A stretch of 64,000 bases of DNA from JACMLX01 sp031374935 (lineage in GTDB: Bacteria > Gemmatimonadota > Gemmatimonadetes > Gemmatimonadales > Gemmatimonadaceae), in assembly GCA_031374935.1 (NCBI GenBank), contig JANMHB010000141.1:16180-80179 (forward strand), written 5' to 3'. Every line of letters begins with the position of its first letter. Position 1 is the stretch's first letter. Of the stretch, positions 25,347 to 35,678 are shown in pieces. The notes under the pieces were generated by a model that was not told where the DNA came from, did not search any database, and was given only the letters and a program-made list of their open reading frames with translations. The position numbers and the translations under genes are program-made.

Positions 25347-26639
25347 ATGGCCATCATCGAAGCCTCGATCCCGCTCTTCTTCCTGCTGATCCTCGTGGAG
25401 CTCGTGGTCGCCCATCGGCGCCAGGAGTCGGTCTATCGGCTCAACGATTCGATCAGCGACCTGTCGTGCGGCATTCTCAGCCAGCTGCTCGGCATTTTCA
25501 CCAAGCTGATCGTGCTCGGTGTGTACGCCTGGTGCGTCAACCATCTCTCACTCCAGCAGCTTGGCCTGGTGCCGATCTGGATCGATCGGGTGCCGTTCGG
25601 CGAAAGCGCCGTGCCCGGGCTCTGGGGCATCGACTGGGCCGCGTGGAGCGTGTGGCTGCTGGCGTTCCTGCTGGTCGATCTCGCCTACTACTTCCTGCAC
25701 CGCTACTCGCACACCATCCACGTGCTGTGGGCTGGCCACGTGGTGCATCATTCGAGTGAGGAGTACAACCTCACTGTTGCACTCCGGCAAAGCGCACTCC
25801 ACGGCTTGTTCAGCTGGGTGTTCTTCGTGCCGCTGGCGATCATCGGACTGCCCTGGGTGTTGTTCGCGGCCTGCTACGCGCTGAACCTGGTCTACCAGTT
25901 CTGGATTCACACCCGCGAGATCGACAAGCTCCCGCTCGGCCTCGAGTGGTGGCTCAATACGCCGTCACACCACCGCGTGCATCATGGCGTGAATCCGCAG
26001 TATCAGGACAGGAATTACGCCGGTGCCCTGATCATCTGGGACCGGATGTTCGGCACATTCGAGCCCGAGGTCGAGCCGGTCGTCTACGGCATCACCACGC
26101 CGCTCGCGAGCTGGAATCCGGTCTGGGCAAACGTGCATGTCTTCGCCAGCATCGTGCGCAACGCGTGGAACACGCGGCGCCTGTCGGACAAGTGGCGCGT
26201 CGTGTTCGGGCATCCCGGTTTCATCCCTGCCGACCTCGCGACGTCAGGCGCGACGCCGAAGATGGCATGGCCGATGCACGCGCCGCAGTTCGATCCGGTG
26301 GTGCCGCGCGCACAGCAGCGATATGCGGCCGCGCAGTTCGTCACGATCCTGGTGGCGGCGTATCTCACCCTGGTGAACGCCGCTGCCCTGGCAGCACACG
26401 AAGTGGCGGCGATGCTGTTCTTCGTCACACTCGGCCTCGCCAACGTCGGCGGGCTGTTCGAAGGGCGACGCTGGGTGTTCCCGATCGAGTTCGCCCGGCT
26501 GGCGACGATCGCGTCAGCGGCGGTCGTCTTCCTGCTGCAAGCTCAACATGCCGTGCTCGCCGGTACCGTGCTGTTCGCGAGTCTGTCGTCGATGCTGTGG
26601 TGCGCACGGTTGCGTGCCGTCGCGCTGCGCGCCGGCTGA
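25347..26639 (+). CDS. Sterol desaturase/fatty acid hydroxylase family membrane di-iron oxidase
   Basis: A 430-residue membrane protein, probably an oxygen-dependent lipid hydroxylase or ether-lipid monooxygenase. The three histidine boxes that bind two irons are complete: H118-RYS-H122, H131-VV-H134-H135, and H208-H209-RV-H212-H213, with H188 as a further ligand. The layout, with about four helices before the boxes and three or more after residue 325, is like the alkylglycerol monooxygenase (AGMO/TMEM195) branch rather than short hydroxylases. Substrate is not known; hopanoid, sterol or ether lipids are candidates. Start ATG at 25347 has no Shine-Dalgarno. Confidence 0.9.
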   Translation: MAIIEASIPLFFLLILVELVVAHRRQESVYRLNDSISDLSCGILSQLLGIFTKLIVLGVYAWCVNHLSLQQLGLVPIWIDRVPFGESAVPGLWGIDWAAWSVWLLAFLLVDLAYYFLHRYSHTIHVLWAGHVVHHSSEEYNLTVALRQSALHGLFSWVFFVPLAIIGLPWVLFAACYALNLVYQFWIHTREIDKLPLGLEWWLNTPSHHRVHHGVNPQYQDRNYAGALIIWDRMFGTFEPEVEPVVYGITTPLASWNPVWANVHVFASIVRNAWNTRRLSDKWRVVFGHPGFIPADLATSGATPKMAWPMHAPQFDPVVPRAQQRYAAAQFVTILVAAYLTLVNAAALAAHEVAAMLFFVTLGLANVGGLFEGRRWVFPIEFARLATIASAAVVFLLQAQHAVLAGTVLFASLSSMLWCARLRAVALRAG

Positions 26640-26673
26640 TCGCGCACCACAGTGCGACGCGGGCATCTCTCAG

Positions 26674-27060
26674 CTATTTCCCCAACGCCCGCCCAACCGC
26701 CAATCCCGCCAGCATCGCGCCTACGCCAAGCAGCAGGCTCGCCATGACATAGGTGGTCACCATCGCCGAGCGACCGCGCTCGAGGCCATCGATGATGTCC
26801 ATCGAAAAGGCCGAGAAGGTCGTGAAGCCCCCGCACAGGCCGGTCGTGATCAGCAGCCGCGTCATGTCACTCATGCCGCCGTTCAGACCGTAGCGCACCG
26901 CCACGCCGAAGACGAAGCTGCCGATCACATTCACCGCCAGTACCCCCGCCGGAAACGACGAGGTGATGCGCGTGTCAGTGAATGACACCAGCAGCATCCG
27001 CAGCACGCCCCCAACCGCGCTGCCGCCCGCGACGGCCAGCACCGCATTCCATCCCGGCAT
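26674..27060 (-). CDS. crcB: Fluoride channel of the CrcB/Fluc family
   Basis: Exports fluoride as a dual-topology dimer in the inner membrane. The 128-residue product has four hydrophobic helices. Fluc signatures are GGSAVGGVLRM, NVIGSFVFG with the pore-lining Asn, and TGLCGGFTTFSAFS with the phenylalanine box and central sodium site. The ATG shares one base with the upstream glycosyltransferase stop (TGATG), so the frame open further upstream is not used. No fluoride riboswitch is possible immediately upstream because that sequence is coding. A single copy is enough for a dual-topology channel. Confidence 0.92.
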   Translation of the reverse strand: MPGWNAVLAVAGGSAVGGVLRMLLVSFTDTRITSSFPAGVLAVNVIGSFVFGVAVRYGLNGGMSDMTRLLITTGLCGGFTTFSAFSMDIIDGLERGRSAMVTTYVMASLLLGVGAMLAGLAVGRALGK

Positions 27061-28256
27061 CACGCGGCTACCACCGTGTCCTGCTCGTACTGCCGCGTGC
27101 GCCACTGGCGCGGACGTTTCAGCGACGACAGCACGATGCGGATCGCGGCCACCGGATCGGCGGTGAACGACAGCCAGAACGTCCAGTGGCGGTGTGCATA
27201 CGATCCCGCCAGCCCGAATTGCAGCAGCACTCGTACCGCCAGCAGCCCGACGTTCATCCAGAACCACACTGCCGCAATCCCGCCGGTCTGCCACGATGGA
27301 ATGCCGGCGAGCCACGCCAGGAGCACCGCCGGCAGCGGAACGAACTGCATCAGCAGCACGAAGCAGACATCGACGCACTGCGTCCAGGGCGTGGTGCCGT
27401 CCTTCAGGTCGATCGAGCGGCCCCACTCGCGCCACATCTGTCCGATGCCGCTGTAGGCACGCACGCCGATGATGCGTGCGCCGTCCAGAAACCCGACGCG
27501 CGCGCCATTGCGGGCCATGTGTCTCGCCAGCGTCACATCATCGCACCAGCTGCGTCGCGCACTGCTGTAGCCGCCGTTGGCCAGCAGCACGCTGCGCTTC
27601 GCCAGAAAACACTGCCCGTTGGCCATCACCCGATCGGGGGCCGGTGACTTTTCGCCCGCGGCACCGAAGCGATACACGAGCGTCGTCAGCATCGCCGGCT
27701 GCAGCCACTGCTCAGCCACCGTCATCTCGTTGAAGCGCGGGGCAAAACTCACGGCGTCGTAGCCCAGCGCGTCGGCGGCATTGACGGCGGCGGCCACCAT
27801 GCCGGGCTGCGGGGTGGTGTCCGCATCGATGCCGAGCACCCACTCACCCTTGGCGTGGCGCAGCCCATGTTCGAGCGCCCAGACCTTACCCACCCACTCC
27901 GGCGGCAGCGGATCGTCGTGCATCGGCACGATGCGGGAGTCCGACAGCGCCGCCTGCTGGATCAGCTCCCAGGTGCCGTCCTTCGATCGACTGTCGACGA
28001 TCAGCGCTTCGAGCATCGCCGGACCCTGCCGGCGCAGGCCATCGAGGCAGGGGCCGATGCGTCGCACTTCATCGAGGCTGGTCACCACCACCGTCACCCG
28101 GCCGGCATGGGCGTCGCCCACGAGCGGCGGTATCGGCGGCCGACGGGTGCGGCCCGGGAGCAGGCGCACGATCAGGAGCAGGGTCGCGAGCCCCTGAAGG
28201 ACAACCAGCACAGCGAACGCGGCAGAAGCGAGGGTCACCCATCGAATGTCGTTCAT
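27060..28256 (-). CDS. Membrane-anchored family 2 glycosyltransferase (HpnB-like)
   Basis: A 398-residue inner-membrane glycosyltransferase. After an N-terminal helix (about 8-33) comes a GT-A domain: VTVVVTSLDE, VDSRSKDGTW, the DxD-type GIDADTTPQPG and WREWGRS replacing the processive QxxRW box. Two or three C-terminal helices follow. The layout resembles hopanoid-associated HpnB or carotenoid glycosyltransferases; the acceptor is unknown. The ATG at 28256 is preferred to 28301 because the hydrophobic helix starts there. Translationally coupled to crcB. A neighbouring desaturase-family oxidase makes a lipid acceptor attractive, but that is inference. Confidence 0.85.
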   Translation of the reverse strand: MNDIRWVTLASAAFAVLVVLQGLATLLLIVRLLPGRTRRPPIPPLVGDAHAGRVTVVVTSLDEVRRIGPCLDGLRRQGPAMLEALIVDSRSKDGTWELIQQAALSDSRIVPMHDDPLPPEWVGKVWALEHGLRHAKGEWVLGIDADTTPQPGMVAAAVNAADALGYDAVSFAPRFNEMTVAEQWLQPAMLTTLVYRFGAAGEKSPAPDRVMANGQCFLAKRSVLLANGGYSSARRSWCDDVTLARHMARNGARVGFLDGARIIGVRAYSGIGQMWREWGRSIDLKDGTTPWTQCVDVCFVLLMQFVPLPAVLLAWLAGIPSWQTGGIAAVWFWMNVGLLAVRVLLQFGLAGSYAHRHWTFWLSFTADPVAAIRIVLSSLKRPRQWRTRQYEQDTVVAA

Positions 28257-28367
28257 CCCGGCGGCGATTGGCAGGGGGAACATCCATTGCCCCGCCGGCA
28301 TACCTTTGTGGCTCCACCGGCACCTGCTTCGTGTCGAGTGGCAAACTCACTCCAATCGCCTCCGCAC

Positions 28368-28958
28368 ATGCGTCGTCTCCTCACGCTTTCTGCCGCTGTT
28401 CTTGCCTTCGCCGCGCCTGCCGCCGCTCAGATGACCATGGCGCAGCCCCCGGCTGGCCGCCTCACCCCGGCGGCCTCGCCGCGCGCCACCACGGTCCTCA
28501 GCATCAGCACGGGCGTCCGCGGTGCGGCCCCCCTCAAGGTGTCCGTTGATTACGGCCAGCCCTTTGCCCGCGGTCGCGCTGTCGAAGGTGGCCTGATCCC
28601 GAACGGGCAGGTCTGGCGCACCGGTGCCAACGCCTCGACCACGTTCACGACGGAAGTGAACCTGCAGATCGGGTCGCTGGCGGTCCCGAAGGGCACCTAC
28701 TCCCTCTATTCGCTCTGGAGCCCGGCGGCCGGCATGCAGCTGATCGTCAACAAGCAGACGGGACAGTGGGGCACCGAGTACAAGCAGGATATGGATCTGG
28801 GTCGCGTTGCCATGACCGCCCGCACTCTGAATGACGCCCGCGACGCCTTCGTCATCGCCATTGAACCGGGCACCGGCACCACCGGCCCCGCCACGGCGCT
28901 GCTGCGCATGTCCTGGGGCAAGACCGAGTTCACGGCGCCGATTACCATCGTGCCGTAA
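28368..28958 (+). CDS. Exported DUF2911 protein
   Basis: A 196-residue protein with a signal peptide (1-20, ending PAAAQ) and one DUF2911 domain. Typical sequence includes SVDYGQPFARGR, VWRTGANASTTFTTEVNLQIG and VPKGTYSLYSLW. The function of DUF2911 is unknown; it is frequent in secreted proteins of Bacteroidota and Gemmatimonadota. The ATG at 28368 directly precedes the signal. The gene is followed by the strongest intrinsic terminator in the window, so it is a single transcription unit. Confidence 0.88.
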   Translation: MRRLLTLSAAVLAFAAPAAAQMTMAQPPAGRLTPAASPRATTVLSISTGVRGAAPLKVSVDYGQPFARGRAVEGGLIPNGQVWRTGANASTTFTTEVNLQIGSLAVPKGTYSLYSLWSPAAGMQLIVNKQTGQWGTEYKQDMDLGRVAMTARTLNDARDAFVIAIEPGTGTTGPATALLRMSWGKTEFTAPITIVP

Positions 28959-28972
28959 GCGCGGCGCTGACG

Positions 28973-29018
28973 AAGGCCGGGAGCACAGCGACGCTGTGCT
29001 CCCGGCCTTTCGTCTTTT
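28973..29018 (+). terminator. Strong intrinsic terminator after the DUF2911 gene
   Basis: A perfect 17-base stem (28973-28989 with 28993-29009) closes on a 3-base loop (GAC) and is followed by TCGTCTTTT. It begins 14 bases after the DUF2911 stop and isolates it from the transaldolase gene. Confidence 0.93.
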
Positions 29019-29059
29019 CCGTCGCCGCCATTGAGTGCCCACGCGGCACCTCCAGCGGC

Positions 29060-29065
29060 TATCTT
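29060..29065 (+). promoter_or_regulatory. Candidate -10 element (TATCTT) for tal
   Basis: TATCTT lies 47 bases before the transaldolase ATG, just after the strong terminator. The same hexamer precedes pyk (33391) and the cysteine desulfurase gene (57734, other strand). A TTGAGT at 29031 is too far upstream to be a standard -35. Confidence 0.35.
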
Positions 29066-29112
29066 TTCCACCTCGTCGAGGGTTCCTGCCTTCCCGCTGC
29101 ACCTTTCCGTTC

Positions 29113-30258
29113 ATGCCGCATTCCCGACTGCACACGCTGCACGCTGCCGGCCAGAGCGTCTGGCTCGACTATATCGATCGCACGATCCTGGCGGACGGCG
29201 CCCTCACCCGTCAGATCGACGCCGATGCCCTCACCGGCATGACGTCCAACCCGACCATCTTTGAAAAGGCGCTGGCTACCGGTACCGCCTACGACGCCCA
29301 GCTGGCGTCCGCGCCTGAGGGCCTGACCCCCTGGCAGCTGTTCGAACTCGTCGAAAGCGACGATGTGCGCACCGCCTGCGATCAGTTCCGCGCCGTGTAT
29401 GAGCAGTCCGGCGGTACCGACGGCTTTGTCTCGATCGAAGTCTCGCCGAACGTGGCGCACGACGCCGACGCCACGGTCGAGGAGGCCCATCGCCTCTGGA
29501 AGCTCGTCAACCGGCCGAACGTGATGATCAAGGTGCCCGGCACCGAGGAGGGCTCGAAGGCCCTCCGGCGCCTGATTGCGGATGGACTGAACGTCAACGT
29601 CACCCTGCTGTTTGCCGTCGATGCCTATCGTCGTGTCATCGAAGCGTATCTCTCGGGCCTCGAGGATCGCGCGAAATCGGGTGGTGATCTGCATCGCGTC
29701 GGCAGCGTGGCCAGCTTCTTCATCAGCCGCGTGGACAATGAAGTGGACGCACGGCTCGACGCGCTGATTGCCGATGCGGATGATGCGTCGCGCTCGCGCC
29801 TCGGCGCCCTCAAGGGCCGGGCTGCGATTGCCAACGCCAAGCTCGCGTATGCACTCTTCCAGAAGCACTTCTCGGGCGAGCGGTGGGAACGGCTCCGTGC
29901 GAAGTCGGCGCGGGTGCAGCGTCCACTGTGGGCGAGCACCAGTGTCAAGAACCCGGCCTACCGCGATGTGATGTATGTCGAGCAGCTGATCGGCCCCGAT
30001 ACGGTCAATACCATGCCGCCGGCGACGATCACCGCCTTCCAGCACCACGGCGAGGCGGCCCGCACCGTCGACCGTGACGTCGACGCGGCCCGCGAGCTGC
30101 TCCAGGCGCTCGCCAGCGAAGGCATCAGCATGCAGACCGTGACCGACAAGCTGCTGCTCGAAGGGCTGGCCAGTTTCCAGAAGTCGTTCGACACGTTGCT
30201 TGCCGGCCTCGAGACGAAACTGCGCGCACTCGGCCGGGAGCCGGTCGAAGCGGTGTAG
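29113..30258 (+). CDS. tal: Transaldolase
   Basis: Moves a dihydroxyacetone unit between sedoheptulose-7-phosphate and glyceraldehyde-3-phosphate in the cytoplasmic pentose phosphate pathway. The 381-residue length and sequence fit the longer bacterial class. TGMTSNPTIFEKA is the family start; the Schiff-base lysine is K140 in VMIKVPGTEEG; SVASFFISRVDNEVD is also typical. The ATG at 29113 is taken because the family N-terminus follows; the frame is open to 29035 without family sequence. A 10-base hairpin lies about 140 bases after the stop. Confidence 0.95.
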   Translation: MPHSRLHTLHAAGQSVWLDYIDRTILADGALTRQIDADALTGMTSNPTIFEKALATGTAYDAQLASAPEGLTPWQLFELVESDDVRTACDQFRAVYEQSGGTDGFVSIEVSPNVAHDADATVEEAHRLWKLVNRPNVMIKVPGTEEGSKALRRLIADGLNVNVTLLFAVDAYRRVIEAYLSGLEDRAKSGGDLHRVGSVASFFISRVDNEVDARLDALIADADDASRSRLGALKGRAAIANAKLAYALFQKHFSGERWERLRAKSARVQRPLWASTSVKNPAYRDVMYVEQLIGPDTVNTMPPATITAFQHHGEAARTVDRDVDAARELLQALASEGISMQTVTDKLLLEGLASFQKSFDTLLAGLETKLRALGREPVEAV

Positions 30259-30397
30259 CGCACCAGGCACGGGCTGCGGGCACAGCGCGAGTGGTGAGGC
30301 GCCGAATCACCGCGCTGCCGCAGGCCGTCTCGTGCGCCTGCTGCGAATGGCCCCAACGTCTCAGGTGGTGCAGCTGTTCGTTTCTTCAACGCGGTTC

Positions 30398-30427
30398 GGA
30401 GGCTGTCTGCGGGTGCGGACAGCCTCC
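30398..30427. terminator. Ten-base hairpin between tal and the acylase gene
   Basis: GGAGGCTGTC (30398-30407) pairs perfectly with GACAGCCTCC (30418-30427) around a 10-base loop. No T tract follows. It ends 23 bases before the acylase start, so it could terminate tal or act in the acylase leader; it carries the only GGAGG near that start. Confidence 0.45.
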
Positions 30428-30450
30428 AGCGCTTTCAGCTCTGGAATGGC

Positions 30451-32940
30451 ATGGCTCGACACCTGGTCGGTACCATTGGCAGTGCAGTCGCGACGGCCGC
30501 CACCCTCTTCATTTGCGCGCGCGGCATCAGCAGCGCCGGCATTCCCCCGATCGGACCGCTGCTCGATCCGGTGCAGGGTGCCGCGGCGGCGGTGCGTTTC
30601 GCTGACTTCCCCGCGACCGAGTCACAACGCATCCCAGGCCTGGCCGCGGATACCCGCGTTTTGTTCGATACGCGCGGTGTGCCGCATGTCTACGCGGGAA
30701 ACACGCGCGACGCCTATCGCGCGCTGGGTTTTGCCGTCGCACGCGATCGCCTGTTCCAGATGGAACTCACCTATCGCGCGGCGGCCGGCACGCTGACCGA
30801 GCTGGCCGGCGCGCGAGCCCTGCCGCTCGACAAGGAAGCGCGCACGCTCGGACTCGGATGGGCCGCTGAACGCAAGTGGGCCGCGATCGACAGCGCCAGC
30901 GAAGGGCGACATGCCATGCTGGCCTTTGCAGAAGGTGTCAACGCCTATCGCGCCACGCTGACACCAGCCAGTACACCGATCGAGTACAAACTCCTCGGCG
31001 CGCAGCCGATGGCGCGCTGGGAACCGCAGTACTCCGTGTACCTGCTGATGCGCATGGCGCTGACGCTCGCCTACGATCCGGACGATCTGCGTCGCACCCG
31101 CGCGGCGGCCCTGATCGGCCGCGAGGCCGCTGATGCCCTCTTTCCGCGAAACAACCCGCTGCAGGAACCCATTCAGCCAGTGGCCGGTCGCACCGGGCCG
31201 CGGGAGGCATGGACACCGCTGCCGGCGCCCGGCGCACCGGATACGTCGCTGCTCGTCCCGGCGAAAGCCGCCAGTCTGCTCGAGCACACGGCACTCGCCA
31301 TGCCGGGCGCCGACCAAACGGGCGATGCGCTTGGCAGCAACAACTGGGCGATCGCGCCGCAACGCACCGCCAGCGGCGGTGCACTCCTCTCCGGCGATCC
31401 GCATCTCGATCTCTCCCTGCCATCGATCTGGTACGAAGCGCATCTGGTCGTGAAGGATTCGCTCGATGTCTACGGCGTCACCTTTCCCGGCGCGCCGACG
31501 ATCGTGATCGGTTTCAACCAGAACGTGGCCTGGACGTTCACGAACACGGGTGGCGACGTCGCGGACTACTTCCTCGAGGAAGTCGACACTCCGGCCGCGC
31601 CGACGCAGTACCGGCTCGATGGTCAGTGGCAGAAACTCACGCCGCGCGTCGAGACGTTCCGCAATGCCGCCGGCACGACGATCGCCACCGACACCGTCTT
31701 CTACACACACCGCGGGCCGATGGCGCGCGAGAACGGCCGCTTCCTCAGCTTCCGCTGGACGGCGCATGATCCGTCGAATGAACTGGATGGGTTTGTGGCG
31801 GCCACGCGCGCCTCGAGTGTGCAGCAGTGGCAAGCGGCGATGTTGCCGTACAAGTCGCCAACGCAGAACATGCTCGTCGCCGATCGCAGCGGGACGATCG
31901 CACTCCGCTCGTACGGTGAGTATCCCGTCCGTCCGGACGGCGCGGCGGGCGCCTACGTTCGCGATGGTCGCACGCGTGCCAGTGACTGGACGGGCCTCCT
32001 GCCGATCGGCGACATGCCGCAGGTTACCAACCCGGCACAGGGGTTCATCGTCAGCGCCAACCAGCAACCCTTCGATCCGGCCGCGGTGCCGCGGTACATC
32101 GGCGCCAACTGGCCCGACCCGTGGCGTGCACTGCGCATCAATGAGCTGCTGCGTGCCGACGACAGGGTGACACCCGATCGGGTGCGTCGGATGCACATGG
32201 ACCCGCTCAATGTGCGCGCGCGGATGATCGCGCCCTACTTCGTTCGCGCGGCCGAGCGCAGCGGAAACCCAACGCTCGGCCTCGCGGCGAAGATGCTGCG
32301 TGACTGGGACTACCGCTACACACTCACGGCCCAGGCTCCGGTGCTCTTCGAAGCGGCGATGAAGCGCGCCGTGCGCAACACCTGGGATGAATTGAGCCCC
32401 GAGGCAGGAAAGCCTGCAGTCGCAGTGCCGGCCGGCGTTGTCTTCCTCGAATTGCTGCGTGACTCCACCAGTAGCTGGTGGGATGACCGTCGCACGGCGG
32501 GGACGGCGGAAACGCGCGATGCGCTGCTGGCCGACGCGCTGCAGAGCGCCTTCGATTCGCTCACGCGGACGCTCGGTCCCGCCAGCCCCACCTGGGAGTG
32601 GAGCCGTACCGGCGGCATCAACGTGCATCATCTCGTGAACCTGCCCGGATTCAACCGCGATCACCTTGCGGTCACCTCCGGGTATGGCACCATCGCGCCG
32701 GCGTCCGGTGCCACCGGCAGTCATGGCGCCAGCTGGCGCATGATCGTCGAGCTGACCCGCGACCGGCGCACCGCATGGGCGATCTATCCGGGGGGCCAGA
32801 GTGGCAATCCTGCCAGCGGGCGCTACGACGACCGGCTCGAGAAGTGGCGCACGGGGCAGCTCGATTCGCTGGTGGTGCCTGAGTCCGAGGCGACGTTTGC
32901 CAAGGAGAGGATCCTCTCGGCACTCCAACTTCGTCCGTAG
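30451..32940 (+). CDS. Penicillin acylase family N-terminal-nucleophile hydrolase
   Basis: An 829-residue amidohydrolase that should self-cleave into alpha and beta chains. The processing site and nucleophile are clear: G295-S296 in LGSNNWA, so the beta chain would start at S296. Other family marks are TRGVPHVYA and ARDRLFQME in the alpha chain, and SGDPHLDLSLPSIWYEAHL and IGFNQNVAWTFTNTGGDVADYF in the beta chain. The N-terminus has one hydrophobic segment (about 8-30) that may be a signal peptide or anchor. Natural substrates could be acyl-homoserine lactones, N-acyl amino acids or beta-lactams; sequence alone does not decide. Likely periplasmic. Confidence 0.92.
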   Translation: MARHLVGTIGSAVATAATLFICARGISSAGIPPIGPLLDPVQGAAAAVRFADFPATESQRIPGLAADTRVLFDTRGVPHVYAGNTRDAYRALGFAVARDRLFQMELTYRAAAGTLTELAGARALPLDKEARTLGLGWAAERKWAAIDSASEGRHAMLAFAEGVNAYRATLTPASTPIEYKLLGAQPMARWEPQYSVYLLMRMALTLAYDPDDLRRTRAAALIGREAADALFPRNNPLQEPIQPVAGRTGPREAWTPLPAPGAPDTSLLVPAKAASLLEHTALAMPGADQTGDALGSNNWAIAPQRTASGGALLSGDPHLDLSLPSIWYEAHLVVKDSLDVYGVTFPGAPTIVIGFNQNVAWTFTNTGGDVADYFLEEVDTPAAPTQYRLDGQWQKLTPRVETFRNAAGTTIATDTVFYTHRGPMARENGRFLSFRWTAHDPSNELDGFVAATRASSVQQWQAAMLPYKSPTQNMLVADRSGTIALRSYGEYPVRPDGAAGAYVRDGRTRASDWTGLLPIGDMPQVTNPAQGFIVSANQQPFDPAAVPRYIGANWPDPWRALRINELLRADDRVTPDRVRRMHMDPLNVRARMIAPYFVRAAERSGNPTLGLAAKMLRDWDYRYTLTAQAPVLFEAAMKRAVRNTWDELSPEAGKPAVAVPAGVVFLELLRDSTSSWWDDRRTAGTAETRDALLADALQSAFDSLTRTLGPASPTWEWSRTGGINVHHLVNLPGFNRDHLAVTSGYGTIAPASGATGSHGASWRMIVELTRDRRTAWAIYPGGQSGNPASGRYDDRLEKWRTGQLDSLVVPESEATFAKERILSALQLRP

Positions 32941-33021
32941 CCTCCCAGCCGCTCTGCTGCCGGCGCTCCGGTTCCCGGAACCGCGCCCCGCGCAGCTGGC
33001 CAACCATCGCCGACAAATCCC

Positions 33022-33384
33022 ATGTTCTTCGCCGTTGCCATCGTCCTCTTCATCGCTGCCGAGTTCCTCATCGGCTGGTGGGCCCTGCCGGTCGTTGGCC
33101 TCATCCTCGGACTGGTTGGTGCCCGCCGGAAGGCCATTGGCACCACCGTCGCCGCTGCGGCCCTCGTCGCCTGGGGCATCCTCTTCGCCTGGAACGCCAC
33201 CCACGGCAACCTCGGTCCGTTCATGCAGCAGCTGGCGATCAGCATGAAGGTCAAGCCGGGCCAATTGTTCGCGGTGATCACCGTGCTCCCCGCACTGCTG
33301 GCTGGTCTGGCGGCAAGTCTCGGTGCCGGATTACGCCCGGAATCTGCCGGAAAGACCGAGGCAGGGACCGCATTGGCCGGTTAG
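33022..33384 (+). CDS. Hypothetical small membrane protein
   Basis: A 120-residue protein with four hydrophobic stretches (about 1-15, 18-33, 39-57 and 80-103) and a polar C-terminal tail. A segment RRKAIG separates helices two and three. No family is recognised. It begins 81 bases after the acylase stop and lies 99 bases before pyruvate kinase on the same strand, so it may be co-transcribed with the acylase. Confidence 0.7.
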   Translation: MFFAVAIVLFIAAEFLIGWWALPVVGLILGLVGARRKAIGTTVAAAALVAWGILFAWNATHGNLGPFMQQLAISMKVKPGQLFAVITVLPALLAGLAASLGAGLRPESAGKTEAGTALAG

Positions 33385-33390
33385 TTCCGC

Positions 33391-33396
33391 TATCTT
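33391..33396 (+). promoter_or_regulatory. Candidate -10 element (TATCTT) for pyk
   Basis: TATCTT lies 88 bases before the GTG of pyruvate kinase, in the gap after a hypothetical gene. Identical to the sites before tal and the cysteine desulfurase gene. No -35 of standard spacing is seen. Confidence 0.3.
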
Positions 33397-33483
33397 GGGG
33401 TTCGGGAGCCGGCACGTGGTCGTGACGGAGATGCCCAACCGGCCCGGCCGCGCCCGGCGCCGTTTCCACTCGACGCCGATCCC

Positions 33484-34895
<1,412 letters not shown>

Positions 34896-34899
<4 letters not shown>

Positions 34900-35675
34900 G
34901 ACTGACCTTCCTCGGCACCGGAACCAGTTTCGGGGTGCCGCAGGTTGGGTGTCATTGTGCTGTCTGTCGTTCCCCCGATCCACGTGACAAGCGCACCCGG
35001 GTCGGGGCGGTGGTGGAGTCGGCCGGCGGCACGCGACTGTTGCTCGATACGCCGCCCGAGTTGCGCGTGCAGCTGATCGCGAATGGTATCGATCGCGTCG
35101 ACGCCGTGTTGTTCACGCACGATCACGCTGATCATACGCACGGACTCGATGACATCCGGGCGATCTCCGCGCGGCGCGACGGGCCGCTGCCGATGTACGG
35201 TTCGGCCGAGACGATGCGCAGCCTGCAGGACAAGTTCCGCTACGTCTTCGACGAGAACATGCGGCCCGTGCCAGGCACGCTCAAGCCCGAAGGCCAGACC
35301 TTCGTCGTGGTGCCCGGCACGCCGGTCACCGTCGGCGACACCGTGGTGCAGCCGTTTGCGGTGCCGCACGGTCGCTGTACGGTGACGGCCTACCGCATCG
35401 GTGCACTCGGGTATGTCACCGATGCCAAGATGCTGCCGCCGGAGGCCATCCTGCTGCTGCAGGGCGTCAGGGTGCTGGTGCTGAATGCGCTGTTCCGCAC
35501 GTCGCATCCCACGCACCTCAGCATCCCCGAGGCGATTGCTGTCGCGCGTGAGATCGGGGCCGAGCGGACGTACCTGACGCACCTCACGCACGACAACTTC
35601 CACGCCGATCTCGAAGCTGAACTGCCGAAGGGGATTTCGCCCGCCTTCGATGGGCTCACCGTGCGCGTGGAGTAG
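34896..35675 (+). CDS. Metallo-beta-lactamase fold hydrolase, PhnP-like
   Basis: A 259-residue cytoplasmic metallo-hydrolase. The metal motif is HDHADH (in FTHDHADHTHGLDDI) with later ligands in VPHG, YVTDAK and LTHLTHDN. An N-terminal GTGTSFGVPQVGCHCAVC with three cysteines is typical of the PhnP-like group that acts on cyclic phosphodiesters and can bind a structural zinc. No phosphonate genes are nearby, so a general phosphodiesterase role is more likely. GTG start overlaps the pyk stop. Confidence 0.88.
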
Positions 35676-35678
35676 CCA

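Noticed and set aside
27061..27200. Fluoride riboswitch ahead of crcB
   Set aside because: crcB starts inside the stop codon of the glycosyltransferase gene, leaving no leader; the upstream sequence is coding.
30622..33264. An 880-residue open frame antisense to the acylase gene
   Set aside because: It mirrors the acylase codons, is rich in Arg/Gly/His without domains, and the acylase on the other strand has a complete active site.
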